Below, in pieces: positions 20,362 through 34,529 of a stretch of DNA of 64,000 bases; the stretch's first letter is position 1, and every line of letters begins with the position of its first letter. Source of the stretch: Heracleum sosnowskyi (lineage: Eukaryota; Streptophyta; Magnoliopsida; Apiales; Apiaceae); assembly GCA_030848705.1 (NCBI GenBank), contig CM061243.1, positions 123,821,659 through 123,885,658 on the forward strand, given 5' to 3'. Below the pieces are notes generated by a model that was not told the DNA's origin, ran no database searches, and saw nothing but the letters and a program-made list of their open reading frames with translations. Made by a program: the position numbers and the translations under genes.

Positions 20362-23300
20362 ATGAAGGGTCCAAATAATAATAATGAAAGGAATGAAACC
20401 GGTGAGAAGGTAGACGACTACATTGAGAAACGTTTAAAACAATACCTAGAACGTAACAACAAGCAACGAGAAATATATGAGAATCAGGTATTACAAGCTG
20501 AGACTTCTACTTCAATAGTTTAAATACTTGCTCATTTTAAATAATAAGCTTCAAATGTTTTGCAAATTTTTTGGAGTTTGTTGCGGAAAAGAGTTTATCA
20601 GAAATAATAGCCGGTAAACGTAGGATAAAGCGTAATGCACAGATGCGTGAGGAGTACAAGGAAAGAAAAATGCGCAATGGTTTGTATTTCACCAAGTTTT
20701 TTTTTGCTTTATGTATTGCTTTTACACAAAAAATTTTATTTTTACATTTTTAGAAAATATTTTAATATGTCAATTTTCGTAGAGAGGAAATATTTGTTAT
20801 AAGAGTTTGATATTGTTGGAATGTAGTTATAGTAATCCCTATGGTTTAAGAAATGTTATTTAATCAAATTATTTTCGAATTATGTCCATGATTATGTTCT
20901 ACTATCTAGCATAAAACTTTCTAAACTATTTTAAAATCACAAAAAACTATCATTTACTAAATTATTTTTAAATCCCAAAAATCTATCATTTAGTACCGTT
21001 TTAGTTCTTACATGAATTTTAAATATGTTGAGAACAAACACTTTCTATTGTTTTTTAGCTACAAAAACTTTATTGATTTCTTAACTTTGATATTAAAGGT
21101 TTAAGATTAGAAGTTCATAACATGGATGTAATTGTTAGGTATAAGAATAAAGAATCATAAGTTGCCTGTATTTTTCCATGAGTTGTCTTTTGCATATAAG
21201 ACTGTGCAAGTTTAAATATAGATGTGCCGCTGCATTTGGAAACTGAGGAGACAGTTGGAAAAGAAATCCACAATCAATTGATGGTAAGGAGTGCTTATGA
21301 AATTGATGAAGTAGAGGATGAGCTCAGCCATAATCAATTGGAGAAATCCATGGAACCTAAGAATAACTTGACAGATGTACCATCTAATCCTGACATGACA
21401 AATGCAAGTTATGTTGAAGAAACAGCAGATAACTCACATGGAACCATTTGCACAAACTATGCATCTGGATCTGGTATGTGTAAAATATTTAATGACTTGT
21501 GTTGAAATTTTGGTGGATGATTAGAAGCATAAAGAATATACATGTACAGATAATAAAAATCTTCAGGATCTTATTATGCGTAAGGTTATTTAGAGAATAG
21601 TGCCAAATTTAAATTGTAAAATTTGAAGATGATGACCAAATATCTCAGAATCCTTGCTATCCTAATTGTTAAATTAAGAACTTGAAAAAAAAAATTGCCC
21701 ATAATTATTCATTACGTACGGCATATGTTTAATAATGTACAAGTTTAATTTGTTAATATGCCTTCAAAATTGAAAGCGGAGAATGCGACCACTAAAGAAG
21801 GATGCAATGGCGAAATTGATGAACATGGTGCTAAACATAATAAGAAACGCGAGGTATTACTCTGAATGATTAATTAACATATACGTTTAAAGTTTGTGAT
21901 GAAATGTTTATTGTGATAGGGTTTTTTCCGTAGTTTTTGGCCACTGATATTATTAAGTGTTTAAATGTTCTTATGTGATTTTTTATTTCATTGCGAGTTA
22001 CTTACCTAAGAGAGGTTCTGAAGTGGATAAGCATCAAGATGAACATGGTAGGAAATGTCAGGAAAAAAACAAGAAACAGGTATTACAAACTGTAATTTCT
22101 TTTTAAGTTAATTAAAATACTTACCCGTTTTAGTAAAGTTGTTTTTATATTTATAGAAAACAGTTTTGGAAAAAAGTCTCTTGGACATTGGAGTTGAGAA
22201 ATGCAGGATTGAACGTAATGAAAAAAGGCGTCAAAAGTACAAAGAAAGAAAGCTACAGTCTGGTTTGTATTTCTTTGATGTTTGTTTTGGTTTATTATTA
22301 TTTGTTTGGTTGATAAAACCCATGTTAGCGATAGTCACTTATTGTGTTTATGGTTTCGTTTAGTGATTGATTATGTAGAAAATCTATGTTTGGATTGAGT
22401 AAATTATTAGGTAATTACGAAAATATATACAAATTAATATAATTTTTGGATATTATACAAAAGAAATCTTGCCAAAAGATACTTGCTTTTAAGGAGATAA
22501 TTGACACATGAATTGTTAATGTGTTTCCAGGCTGTTTGTAAGCATATGGTACACTAATTTTGGTGATAATTTTTTGTTATTGAATTTTTAAAAAGAGCAG
22601 GTGTTCCATGTATTTTTAAAAAAAATCTTATTTTTAAATTAGAAAGACTATTCAGCTTATGTTTCCTCTAGAAACAGTAACCCCGAAGAAAATGTATATA
22701 TACATTTATAGAAAAGATACCATTGAATGTAAATGTTAATCTAGGTGTTGAAGCTGAGTCTATTGAGAAAAGAGAGGAACGAAACAGAAAGCGACGTCAG
22801 CGATACCATGGTATGTTTGGTAATTTTAGAAATGCTTTTAGAAGAAGTTATGTGTATGTCAATCACTATTTTTATTTTAGAAATGATATGACTCATCTAT
22901 TTTAGAAGTTATGTGTATGTACTCAATAGAAATAGAATAATAGTAACTGCGGGTAATTAATAACTCTCGGTTGTTGTAGACTTCTAGTGGTTGTTGCCTA
23001 ATAATGACAATGGCGATACCATGGTATGTTTGGTATGAAGTGGTTTGTTAAGACTTTAATAATTTTGTTTTAGCTATTCCAATTTATAGTATAGTGTTGA
23101 GACTAACTTATAATACTTTCTGCTTTCATTAAAACTTAATGGCATGTGACCCAGGCCTGAATAAGTTATAACACTGAAGTTGTTTAGAATTATAAATTAT
23201 TGTTTCTATAGGTAATCAAGAGTCTACTGAGCAAAGAGAAGAACAAAGGAAGAGACGACGTCTGACATACCAGAATGGTACACATAAACTTATCACAGAA

Positions 23301-26300
23301 AGACTTTGTTAGATATTAGCTACACACGGTTATGGTATTTTCAATCCTTCAATATATATGTTAAATAAAATTGACCAAATTATAACAAATTCATACACTT
23401 ATGTAATATAGAGATATAACTCCAAGATCCTAAAGTTGTTGCATGTAAAGGGTTTTAGATATTTCAGTAATCATCATTTCCTCATTCCTCAGGAATTCAA
23501 GTTGAAACTATCCAGCAAAGAAAAGAGCGTAACGAGAAGCGGCGTCGAATATACCAAAATGGTATATTTAGTGATGTTTGGTTCATTTGATCTTTTAGAA
23601 TATCTCTCCATATATAACAAATTGATTAATTTATTTAGCAAATTGGTTTGAAAATTTTATGATATATATATATATATATATATATTAAATGGTTTGATCT
23701 TTTAATAGAGATATAACAAATTATTTCACAATACACATGTACACTACTTGATATTATATAATTTTATAGAATTATTTAACAAATTAATTCAAATTATATA
23801 ATTTTATATAATAGTATGCTGGTTTTCCTTTAAAAGCTGTTGTTTTTGACATATGTACACTACTTGACATTTTTTCCAATCCGTGTTAGAAAAATATGCC
23901 CATAAAATAGTTATTTGTGCAGGGAATGCAGCTCCATCTCTCGAGTATGATGCTTCAAAACTGATTGTTAGGCCATCACTTAAGTTTATAGGTTTGTCAT
24001 GCAATTTATATAAAGTAAAATTATATTCATTTTAATGTCTATTGACAGGTTTAAGATGCAGGTTTACCTCCATTGAGTAAGAGGATGAGGAATAAAATAA
24101 ATAGCATCAAAGAAAAATTTGGTAATTTTAAATTTCAATATTCTGAAATGCTTTGTGCTTTTGTTTGAAAATCTTAAATTTTAAATCTAATTTTTTAAAA
24201 AAATATTTTTGCAGCATCAAGTGACACAATACTCGATATAGGTTGTGCTGATAAAATCTGTTGTGACTGTGGCGCTTTAATGTGGAGGTTTGAGCAAACA
24301 GGGAAGCAACAAAGATTAAATTCAAATAAATTTTCTTTGTGTTGTGGAAATGGAAAAGTTCGTTTGCCACTATTAAGAGAGACTCCACCAGAGTTGAAGG
24401 CATTGCTGGAGAGAACAAATAAAAAAGGTGTTGTCTTTCATAAATGTTCACGATTATACAATAGTGCATTTGCATTTACATCAGTCGGGGCTAATCTGGA
24501 TAAAGATATTAATAATGGGGGTGGTCCTTATGTTTATCGTGTACATGGTGTGGTTTATCATCAAATTGGCTCATTGCGCCCAGAAGATTCCGATAAAGCA
24601 GTGTTTTCACAAATATATATGTATGATAATCAACAACAATTGGAGGAGCGTCTGAATTTCCCGAAAAATGATGACAAACTTGATCTAGAAATAACAGAAT
24701 CTTTATCTACAATGTTACATCGAGAAAATGCCTTGGTAGATATCTATCGACAAGTACGTGATAGATTTGACGAACTTGAAATTACCCCAGCACGGTTTCG
24801 TTTAATTGCAAATCGAGAAACAGATGGTCGAGAAAGTAATGTTCCAACCAATGCGTATGAATTTGCAGCTTTAGTTGCCAATGATAATCTAAGTGACAAT
24901 AGAGATATATTTGTACAAACTACAGGTGGCAAGTTACATAGAATCTCGGTACTACATCCATGTTTTATGTCCCTCCAATATCCATTATTATTCCCGTACG
25001 GAGAAGATGGTTACAGGACTGATATATTGCATGCTGGAGTAAGTAACAAGTCCACGAATGAAAGAGATTCATTGAGTATACGAGAGTACTACTGTTTCAG
25101 ACTCCAGTATAGAGATATGGAAGGCCATAGTTTAATTGGAGGGGGGCGGTTGTTTTTACAGTTTGTTGTTGATGCATGGGCATGCATTGAACATACAAGA
25201 CTTGGATGGGTTTTAAGGAATCAATCAATATTACGTTCCGATTTATATAATAATATAGTTGATTCAGTGAGTAATGGGGATACTGATGCTTCTACAATAG
25301 GAAAACGAATCGTTTTGCCATCCTCCTTCACTGGGAGCCCGCGTTACATGCAACAAAACTATCAGGATTGTATGGCAGTTTGTAGAAGATTTGGGAGTCC
25401 CGATTTGTTTATCACATTTACATGCAATCCGCAATGGCCTGAGATCAAGAGTTATTGCGATAAAATACCAAACAGTAGCCCGGCTGAGAGGCCTGATGTT
25501 TTGGCCAGAGTATTCAAGATTAAACTGGACCTGCTCTTGGAGGATTTGACCGACAAACATATACTTGGAAAAGTGATTGGAGGTATTTTATTTGTTTTTA
25601 AAGCATATATTTTACTAATACTACCGCTTCTCCATGCTAACTATAAGTGTCTTAACATGTGTTATTATTTCTATCTTCATTTTAGTTTAGAAGAGATGTT
25701 TTATCACTATTTTTCATTGATTATCACCATTTAAAATGCATGTTCATGACACTTATTTTTGACATCAGATGTGTATACATATCTTTTGGTCAGAGAGAAA
25801 CAGACAAAATATGTTAACATGTTATTATTTGCCTCTCCAGTTCTAAAATGCAAGGTCATACCTCCTTCTCATGTCATAATATCTATATGTATATGCAGGA
25901 TAAGTTTTTCATATGTGAGTATAACAATTCTGAATACAGTGCATTTATTATGAATAAACTTTAGATTTATGACATTATAATGTTATCTATAGAATAATGC
26001 TATCTATAGATACACGATGATTCTTCCATTGTTTAATTGTTAAAATTTCGGATATGACACCGCTTATTGTAAGCAATTGGGACTATCTATTAAGAAGTCA
26101 AACCAGTTTAATTTGTCTTTCAAAAATCTGTGAAAATGAAATGCTAGAAATAACACAAGCATTACTCCGTTGTGATTTAAAGCTCGAATTAATGAATCAA
26201 TCCCTTATTTGCAGTGATAAACAATTTTTTAATATAATGACTTGTGATACTATTTAAGTATATTTTGTAACTTGCGTATATCTGTACATATATAGGATTA

Positions 26301-29300
26301 TGTTTCTCCTTCACTTTTGCATTTCAACAATGCATGTATTTTAACTTTTAATAAATTGCATGTTTTTTACATTAATTTGGTTGTACACTTTATTCAGTTT
26401 ATCATCAATTTAGTTCAGATTTCAAATTTAATCTGTTTTAAATTATGTTGTGTAGTTGCATATACAATTGAGTTCCAAAAGAGGGGTTTGCCGCATGCAC
26501 ATATAATCATTTGGCTCGAGGAATCTGATAAATGTCATTCAACGGACGAGATTGATCAATTAATATGTGCTGAGATTCCTGATAAAGAAACTGATCCAAT
26601 TGGATATGAGGCTATTTCAAAATACATGGTTCATGGTCCATGTGGATCTTACAATAAAAATTGTTCATGTATGAGGGATGGCCAATGTTCAAAATTCTAC
26701 CCAAAACAATTCAGGACTGAAACTACTATTGATGCAAATGGTTATCCGGTTTATAGAAGAAGAGATAACAAGCGTACAATACAATTGAAGGAAGTTGAAG
26801 TGGATAACAGGTTTTAACCCTTTTCTTCGTGCATGACAGCATGAGTATTTACATATCTACTATTTCTTAAAAGTTATTACAATTCTTATTTTGACTTATT
26901 AGCTTGAGTTTATCATCTATTTTTAGGTTTGTTGTTCCATACAATAGGGGGCTTATTGTGAAGTATCAGGCTCATATAAATATAGAATGGTGCAATCAAG
27001 GACGGTTGATCAAGTACATGTTTAAGTATGTAACAAAGGGGCCAGACCGAGCAACTATTGCCATAGAAAAAGAAAAGGATGCAGATGTTGGAGAAGGCAA
27101 AAGTATTATTGTCAGTAACGAAGTAGATGACTATGTAGCATGCCGTTATCTTTCTTCGGCAGAGGCATGTTGGCGTATTTTTAAATTCCCAATTCATTAT
27201 CGAAAACCAGTTGTCACTAAATTGGTGTTCCATTTGGAAAATGAACAACAAGTTTATTTCCGAGATGATGAGCCATTACCAATGGTTATGGATAGAATAA
27301 ATCCAGCAGCAACTATGTTTGTCCAATGGTTTTCGTCAAATAGGCAAGATCCATCTGCAAGAGAACTAACATTTGTTGAATTTCCCGAGAAATACTTATG
27401 GGATGAAACTCATAAAATTTGGAAACGTAGAAAAAACAGAATATGCGTGGTTGGTCGTTTGGTTTACGTTCACCCAACAGCAGGTATGTTCAACGATTTG
27501 GTAATGTTTGATATATAGATTATACTGTATTACTTGCCAATATTAGGCTTATTGATTGGCGGGCATGACTAAAAATGTTGTATATCATGAGGTTTTTACA
27601 AATTTGTGATATTGTGAACCTTTAAATAATACTTTGCATCTAAACTTAACATTCTTGATATGACCTGAGTTTGCGCTACAGTTTCTTTTTTGATTTTCCA
27701 TAGTAAGTGTGACCTATACTTCCAAGACCTTGTGGAGGATCTCATGACAGCAACTACTGAGAAGTTAATAAGTAGGACAAAATGACAGAGACAAGTTAAG
27801 AAGCAGAAGGAGCTTGAAGAAACTCTACAAATACTCTATGGTTGTCTTTTGTTAGAGCAAGAAAGGATTTAAAACTTAATGAATAATTTTAGAACAAAGC
27901 ACTATTAAAATAGATAATATTACGAAGGTACTTATTGTTACAATTGCTAGAGCAATTTGACAAAGACCATTTTAATTTTTTTCCTTAAATTAGTTTTTAA
28001 ATCTGTTTATTTTAGTTGACGACCAAACATGCCTTCTATCCAATCCACCAAATATTGGCTGGTTAGATTTGTCTTTGTATGTATTGGTATTATGTTATTA
28101 ATCTAATAGCATGATGCTACAATGTTACCTTAAACTTCAGCTACAATTCCTTATTTGAATTGCATGGTAATTTGGTCTTTATTCCTCAATCCCACTATCT
28201 TATATAGCTCATTGCGTCAGTAATACATTTAACATAAGCTTCTGTTATATATATTTTTTAGTTCAGGACCAATTGTGCCTTTATCCAACAAAAATAAATT
28301 GGTTAGATTTTTTTTTATATGTACTAATATATATTAAAATATTTTAGTGTATTCACATATGTTATTGTGCTAATATCATGATTCTAAAATGTTTCCTTAG
28401 ACTTCCCTTAGAATCCCTTATTTGAATTGCATATTAATTTAATCAATGCATGCCAATATGCAGGTGAAAGATTCTATTTAAGAATGTTGTTGAATATTGT
28501 ACGTGGTGCAAAGTCTTTTAAGGATGTCCGCACAGTTAACGGTGTTGTCTACGATACATACAAAGAAGCCTGCTTTCACCATGGTCTCTTGGAATGTGAT
28601 GATGAATGGCATGCTGCAATCGAAGATGCTTCTGTACATCAAACAGGTGCTCAGTTACGTGAGTTGTTTGTTACACTCTTATTATTTTCTGATATTTCGG
28701 ATGTTAGAGCCTTATGGAATAAACATTGGAAGACCTTTTCTGATGATATTGAGCTCAGACAAAGAAAAAATTATTTGAGACGTGATTTTGTTATTAGCGA
28801 CCAACAACTAGAATGTCTTACATTACACGATGTTGACTTGCAACTGCGAAAAAGGGGAAAAACTGTAGGGGATTTTGCTAATTTGCCTAAACTAGATAAG
28901 GATTTGCAACGACAAAGCATGAACACTCTCTTATACGAGGAAAATATGTATGATAGGAATGCATTAGCAATTGAGGGAAAGAAATGCCTTGCAATGTTAA
29001 ATGAAAAACAAGCAAATGTTTTTGAAACTGTTGTAGATAATGTTAGATGTAAAAAGGGGGGTCTTTTTTTTGTCTACGGGCATGGAGGTACGGGAAAGAC
29101 TTTTTTATGGAAGACTATAATTAACAATCTCAGATCAGAAGGAAAAATAGTACTTGCAGTTGCATCATCTGGCATTGCAGCATTACTGATTGATGGAGGC
29201 CGAACTGCCCATTCTAGATTTAAAATACCAATCGATATTAGTGAAAATAGCACATGTGATATAAAACAACAATCGTATTTGGCAGAATTGATTGTGCAGT

Positions 29301-31606
29301 CTGATTTGATAGTTTGGGATGAGGCGCCAATGAACCACAAACATATTTTCGAAGCTGTTGACCGATCAATTCGTGATTTGATGCGACACAAAGATGTGAG
29401 CAACCTAAGTAGACCATTCGGAGGAAAGACAGTCTTACTAGGCGGTGATTTTAGGCAGATACTTCCTGTATTACCAAAAAAAGGCCGTGAAGACATTGTG
29501 ATGGCATCTATTAATAAATCTTACCTGTGGGATGATTGTAAAGTTTTTAAGTTAGATAAAAATATGAGGATTGAATCTGGTGTGCCACCGGTCACAATTT
29601 CTGGACAAAAAATTCCATACGCTGATTGGGTTATTGGCGTTGGTGATGGGCATGTGCCTACTTTTGCATCAATGGAAGGGAATGAACCTTGCTGGATTGA
29701 AATTCCTCCTGAATTAAACTTGTGTCCAGAAAATGATGGAAAAAAGGTGATTGTTGATACAATATATGCGCATATGTGTGAAAGCTCTACTGAAGCAGAT
29801 TATTTCAGGGATCGAGCTATCTTGACCCCATTAAATGAAGATGTTGACGCTATTAATAAAGAAGTCTTGAAACGATTCACAGGTTAGCAAATACTTTTCT
29901 TATCAATATGTATGATCACACACATAGTTTGCATTACTACATGATAACAAAAACTTTTCTTATTAGTATCTATTCCAAATATTAGTATTCCTGCAGTATG
30001 TATAAAGATCCTTGGAATTGTGGAAACAAAATTTGATATATAACGGAGCCACTTACATTTTGAGCTAGAATCTAACAAATTATGATTTACCAGAGAAAAG
30101 GAAAATAAGAAGTATAAGCAAATATGTAATGGATATACCCCAAAAACGTCACCCAGTTACATTAGATCCAATACAAGTTCCACATCTGATCTTAAATGTC
30201 AATATGTGCATATACCCTTTGCGCTTATTTAAGAGATACTGACCACATCAGTTTCTGAGAACAAACTGATCCAGCAAATTCCACTATCTGGCAGAAAATT
30301 CTCAGGACCTTTATTAGATCAGTTTCACAAAAATTATGTCATGTTCCTTTGATTTGGCATATTAAAAAACTTCTATAGAACTGTACATTGTAATTTTGTA
30401 TATTGTTTTTGAGTTTTAGAGGATGATAGTGTATGATTTGGTTATCTCTGGTACAATCTGATTCCCCATCTTTGGAAATGAAACTCTTGGAATGGACTAA
30501 CCATTTGTAGCCTAGGCCAAATAGTCAAATTAGGTGTTTTTAATCATTAAGAAGTACAACTCTTATGATGTTTTTACAACTTAATAGTATGATCCGACAG
30601 TGACTTAGCAATTAACAAATAATGATGGATTAGAGGGTAAGAATATGTTACTTATATTTCTAAATTTGGTATATCATTAATAGATAACTTCAAATAATTT
30701 AGGAAATTTAATGAGATAAATACTTAAGATCAAATTATGAATAATATATTATTAATAGATAGCTTGAAATAATTTAGGAAATTTAATGAGATAAATACTT
30801 AAGATCGAGCGCATAAAAGTTGAAGAAAGAACTTTAACTTATATACTTAGACGTACATGATAGATACACAAATGGATGCTCATATGTTTTCATTATTATT
30901 CTAAATAAGGTACATCGCACTACAAGTTTCCGTTGTATGTTTCTAATTTATTAATGCTACCACTATTGCTTTACTATGTACACTAACAATATATACACTA
31001 ACAATGTTCCTCATACAAATATTTGTAGGTGAATCTAGAGTATACCGAAGTGTAGATTCAATTTGTAAGAGTACAGTAAACTGTGAATCATTGGAAAGCA
31101 TGTACCCGCAAGAATATTTAAATTCACTTAAACTTGCAGGTATCCCAAATCATGAGCTGGAACTTAAAATTGGAGCTCCAATAGTTTTATTAAGGAATTT
31201 AGCTCCAAACAGGGGATTGTGTAATGGAACAAGGTTGGTTATAACTCAATTATGTGCTCGAGTTATAGAAGGAGTTATAATTACTGGAAATCATGTTGGA
31301 GAAAAGGCTTTCATACCAAGAATTTGCATGAGACCAACAGATACGACACTTCCTTTTACATTTAAAAGGATACAATTCCCGGTATCTTTGTGCTATGCAA
31401 TGACAATAAATAAAAGTCAAGGACAAACATTAAAGTTTGTCGGTTTATATCTACCAAGACCAGTTTTCAGCCATGGACAATTTTATGTGGCAATATCAAG
31501 AGTCACTACACCATTAGGGCTATATATAGTGTGCGAAAAGGAGAGCCACCCAATGGCGGGTATGACTAAAAATGTTGTATATCACGAGGTTTTTACAAAT
31601 TTGTGA
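20362..31606 (+). CDS. Helitron Rep/helicase (RepHel), 16 exons
   Basis: Rolling-circle transposase for Helitron movement. Exons: 20362-20487, 20577-20679, 21222-21473, 21777-21853, 22011-22079, 22157-22262, 22712-22810, 23212-23277, 23493-23561, 23923-23991, 24062-24121, 24215-25582, 26456-26810, 26927-27483, 28464-29882, 31029-31606. All phases agree, giving about 1,790 residues. The N-terminus is acidic/basic with repeated ER..KRRQ.Y motifs, then a CCDCG zinc-type motif. The HUH nuclease has FITFTCNPQWPE, the HUH motif GLPHAHIIIWL and a two-tyrosine motif KYMFKYVTKG. The PIF1-like helicase has Walker A GHGGTGKT, Walker B LIVWDEAP, GGDFRQILPV and the terminal INKSQGQTL and YVAISRVT. All key residues are present. 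Unusual: many tiny N-terminal exons, and a partial copy of the gene's own 3' end in intron 27484-28463. Expression is untested. Confidence 0.9.
27551..27780 (+). repeat. Copy of the RepHel 3' end inside its own intron
   Basis: About 230 bp here match 31555-31790: the last codons (GCGGGCATGACTAAAAATGT, reading MTKNVVYHEVFTNL and a stop) plus 3' flanking DNA (GAACCTTTAAATAATACTTT). Compared with 31.6 kb the intron copy lacks about 16 bp (AATTTCCCATATTTAA). It sits in the intron between the nuclease and helicase exons. Confidence 0.88.
28018..28445. repeat. Diverged direct repeat in the same intron
   Basis: 28018-28165 and 28260-28440 share blocks such as TTGGTTAGATTT and CCTTATTTGAATTGCAT in the same order. 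This is an old duplication of intron sequence just before the helicase exon. Confidence 0.6.
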
Positions 31607-34529
31607 TATTATGAACCTTTAAATAATACTTTGCACCTAAACTTAATTTCCCATATTTAAACATTCTTGGTATGACCTGAGTTTGCACTACAGTTTCTTT
31701 TATGATTTTCCATATTATTTATGTGTGACCTATACTTCCAAAACCTTGCGGAGGATCTCATAACAGCAACTACTGAGAAGTTAGTGCATTTGTTGCAAAT
31801 TGCGGTTTCATAGTTTACAATATTTGATTCAGAGGAACTCTGATTTTTGCACTCTCTCTCATCAGGTGCATGTTTATACAATCAAAACTCTTTGTAATAA
31901 CCATTTCATTTATTTGTATGTATATGGACCTCGGTTTAAATACTTATTTCAGAATTAATCCTAGGGCATTACTATTAAAAGAAGTATAAATTCAATTACC
32001 TATGTCCCTCAGATATTGACAATTTAATAGTTGTATGTTCATGGTGAGTATATATATGTTTTATGTACGTATGTCCCTGTAATGTAAACAAATGAGATGA
32101 GTATTAGCTTTCTGAATTGGATATTGACAGTTTGATAGTTTTGTGTTTCATTTATACAAACTTTGATCTTTATACATGTCACGTTTCAACTATAACGTAT
32201 GTTATAGTATTCAACACTCATTTGCATTGTGTAATTTATTGCATGATTTTAAGAAATCTGAAGTTGTAAGAGATTTTGATTCATTGTATGTATTTCCCAA
32301 GATATACATGTACATGAATATGAGCTTCCTTGCTGCATTCTCCATGACATTCTGTAACTTACAGTTTGAATCTTTTCTGGCTATCATTGCGTAAAATACT
32401 TTATCTATTTGAGAACTGAATTTAAAAGTTACGAGAGGCTGGATGGTGTATACAGCTCAGGCAATCCGTCCCTGCCTATTTTAACTTCACTGCATAATTT
32501 AAGAATATTGAGATGGTAATACTTTAGGCCCTATTGATCCTTTCATCCAAAAAGGCTTCCGTTTCTTTCATAGGTTTCGATCAAAACAATCTCAATGATA
32601 CAATTCAAGCGGTTTTGGCAAACTTGACACATTTCAAATTATTAGGTAGGCTTACGCCTTTGTTTGGTCTCATTTATGAATTTAATTTGCTAAAAAGGAT
32701 GATAAAACATAAATTTGTTTTTGTTGTCGTGGATTCAAAATCACTCCCCAAAAGTATCTTGACATCTTAACCTTTTTATGTATTGAATGTTAGTAGAGCT
32801 ACAAGGAGTCACTTCTCAGTACATAAATGAAAGAAAAATATTACATGGTTCCAGATTTTTTTTAAACCTACAGCAATTGGTTGGATGGGCATTACAAGAT
32901 ATGGTTGTCTGAAGGTGCTAAGGGAATGTTTAAAAGGTGGTATAAATGGGTCTTATAAGGTGATAGGTAGAATTTCTAAGACACAATTTTTATTTAATAA
33001 AATAAAGTAATAATATTATAATTGCTAATAAAATGTATATTTTTTTTTATATTTTCTAACTAAAATTTCTATTTTTCTATTTTTCCTAACTAAATCTCTA
33101 AAAGTTGTAATATTCTTTATTTTAAAAAGTAAATTATTTAGTTGATCTTTCATTGTGAAAATTAAATTTAATTAATAATTTTTGTGATTAATACCATACA
33201 TAATCTTAAGTTATTAATTTATACATTTCGTGTTTAAAATTATAATATAATGTGAGGTATGGAAACAAAAAAAGATAATAAAATTTTAAAAAATTCAATA
33301 GAATATGTCAAATAATTATATGGTCAACTTATACCTAATTAATACACCTATTATCAACTCTGTTTACTACGCCCATAATTACATACTTAAAAAATCAAAT
33401 CATATTAAATTAAAATTTAGATGTTACTTACAACCCAACTTAATTAATTGTTATATAAATAATTATATAGTAAACTTATAACTAATATATACCTTTAAAA
33501 TTACTTACCACCAAATAAACTATAGTTAATATTTTATAATAAAAAATGTCCAAATTGATTTATTTTGCAAAATATTATTTTTTGAAAAATAGAAAAACAA
33601 TTATTTCACAAATGACATGTATATAAAAACAAATATACTCCATATTTTAAATATTTTTTGTGCATACCAAATAAAAATTAATATTAAAAATATTGTGCAA
33701 ATACATTTATACACATTACTATTATTATTTTATTATCAAAATATCTAAATAATCTAAAACATATTACTACAATCATCCCCTTCGAAAAACAAAAAACAAT
33801 CCCATCAATTATATTATTGTATCGCAATACCTCTCCTGAACACCAAATAGAATTCCAACCCAACTCTGACAATTCATAATTTGAATTTTAGACCAGTTAT
33901 GACAGTTAACAATTTATAATGAATACATATTAGATTTAAATCAGGATTCTGTACAGAGAAGTAGTATATATGTCAATGCAGGTATCCCTAGGTTAATCGT
34001 TCTCTTGCCTGCACCTCAACTTAAGATTGTTAGCAACTTCATCCAGGTGTGTTTACTTTTATTCTTATATATGCTTGCTATCTTATTGTATTTGATGCAA
34101 TACTTGCCTGCCTGTTATCTGAAAAGCATTACGATCGTGCAAATTGCAATCAGTTATAGGAAACAAATAGTGAGAAACTTCATGTGCATAGCTATCTTTA
34201 TTGTATGCAATAATTGAGAAGAAGTCCATACTACTTTTTTACAGTCACTTGACCTTACTAAACAAGAATACCAACAAATTGATCCAAGTAACAACTCTTA
34301 TCATTTTTCATTTTCTAATATACTCGGCTGCATCTAGAAGCTGCTTTCAGTTTTCAAGGTCTGGAATCCGGGCATGTTTGATCAATGTTTTACATAAGTT
34401 TAAAACTTTTGACTGATTTCATTCATATGTTGTCTTGGTGATTATTTTTCATTGTTGATAGTAATCAGTTTTCACAAAATATTAAGTGTAATATGTCTTA
34501 ACAAACTTAACTTTGTGCAGAGTTATAAT
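31607..34529. other. Helitron interior between RepHel and RPA-like genes
   Basis: 31607-31800 is the 3' flank of RepHel. No believable gene follows: ORFs here are short and AT-driven. About 33000-33880 is very AT-rich and may be a separate insertion, but I found no clear terminal repeats. Confidence 0.4.

Noticed and set aside
32880..33880. A separate transposon in the very AT-rich block
   Set aside because: I could not find matching terminal repeats or a target duplication, so I left it as spacer.
32534..34416. Several 60-80 codon ORFs between RepHel and the RPA-like gene
   Set aside because: AT-driven composition, no start context or domain, and no partner copy with conserved frame.
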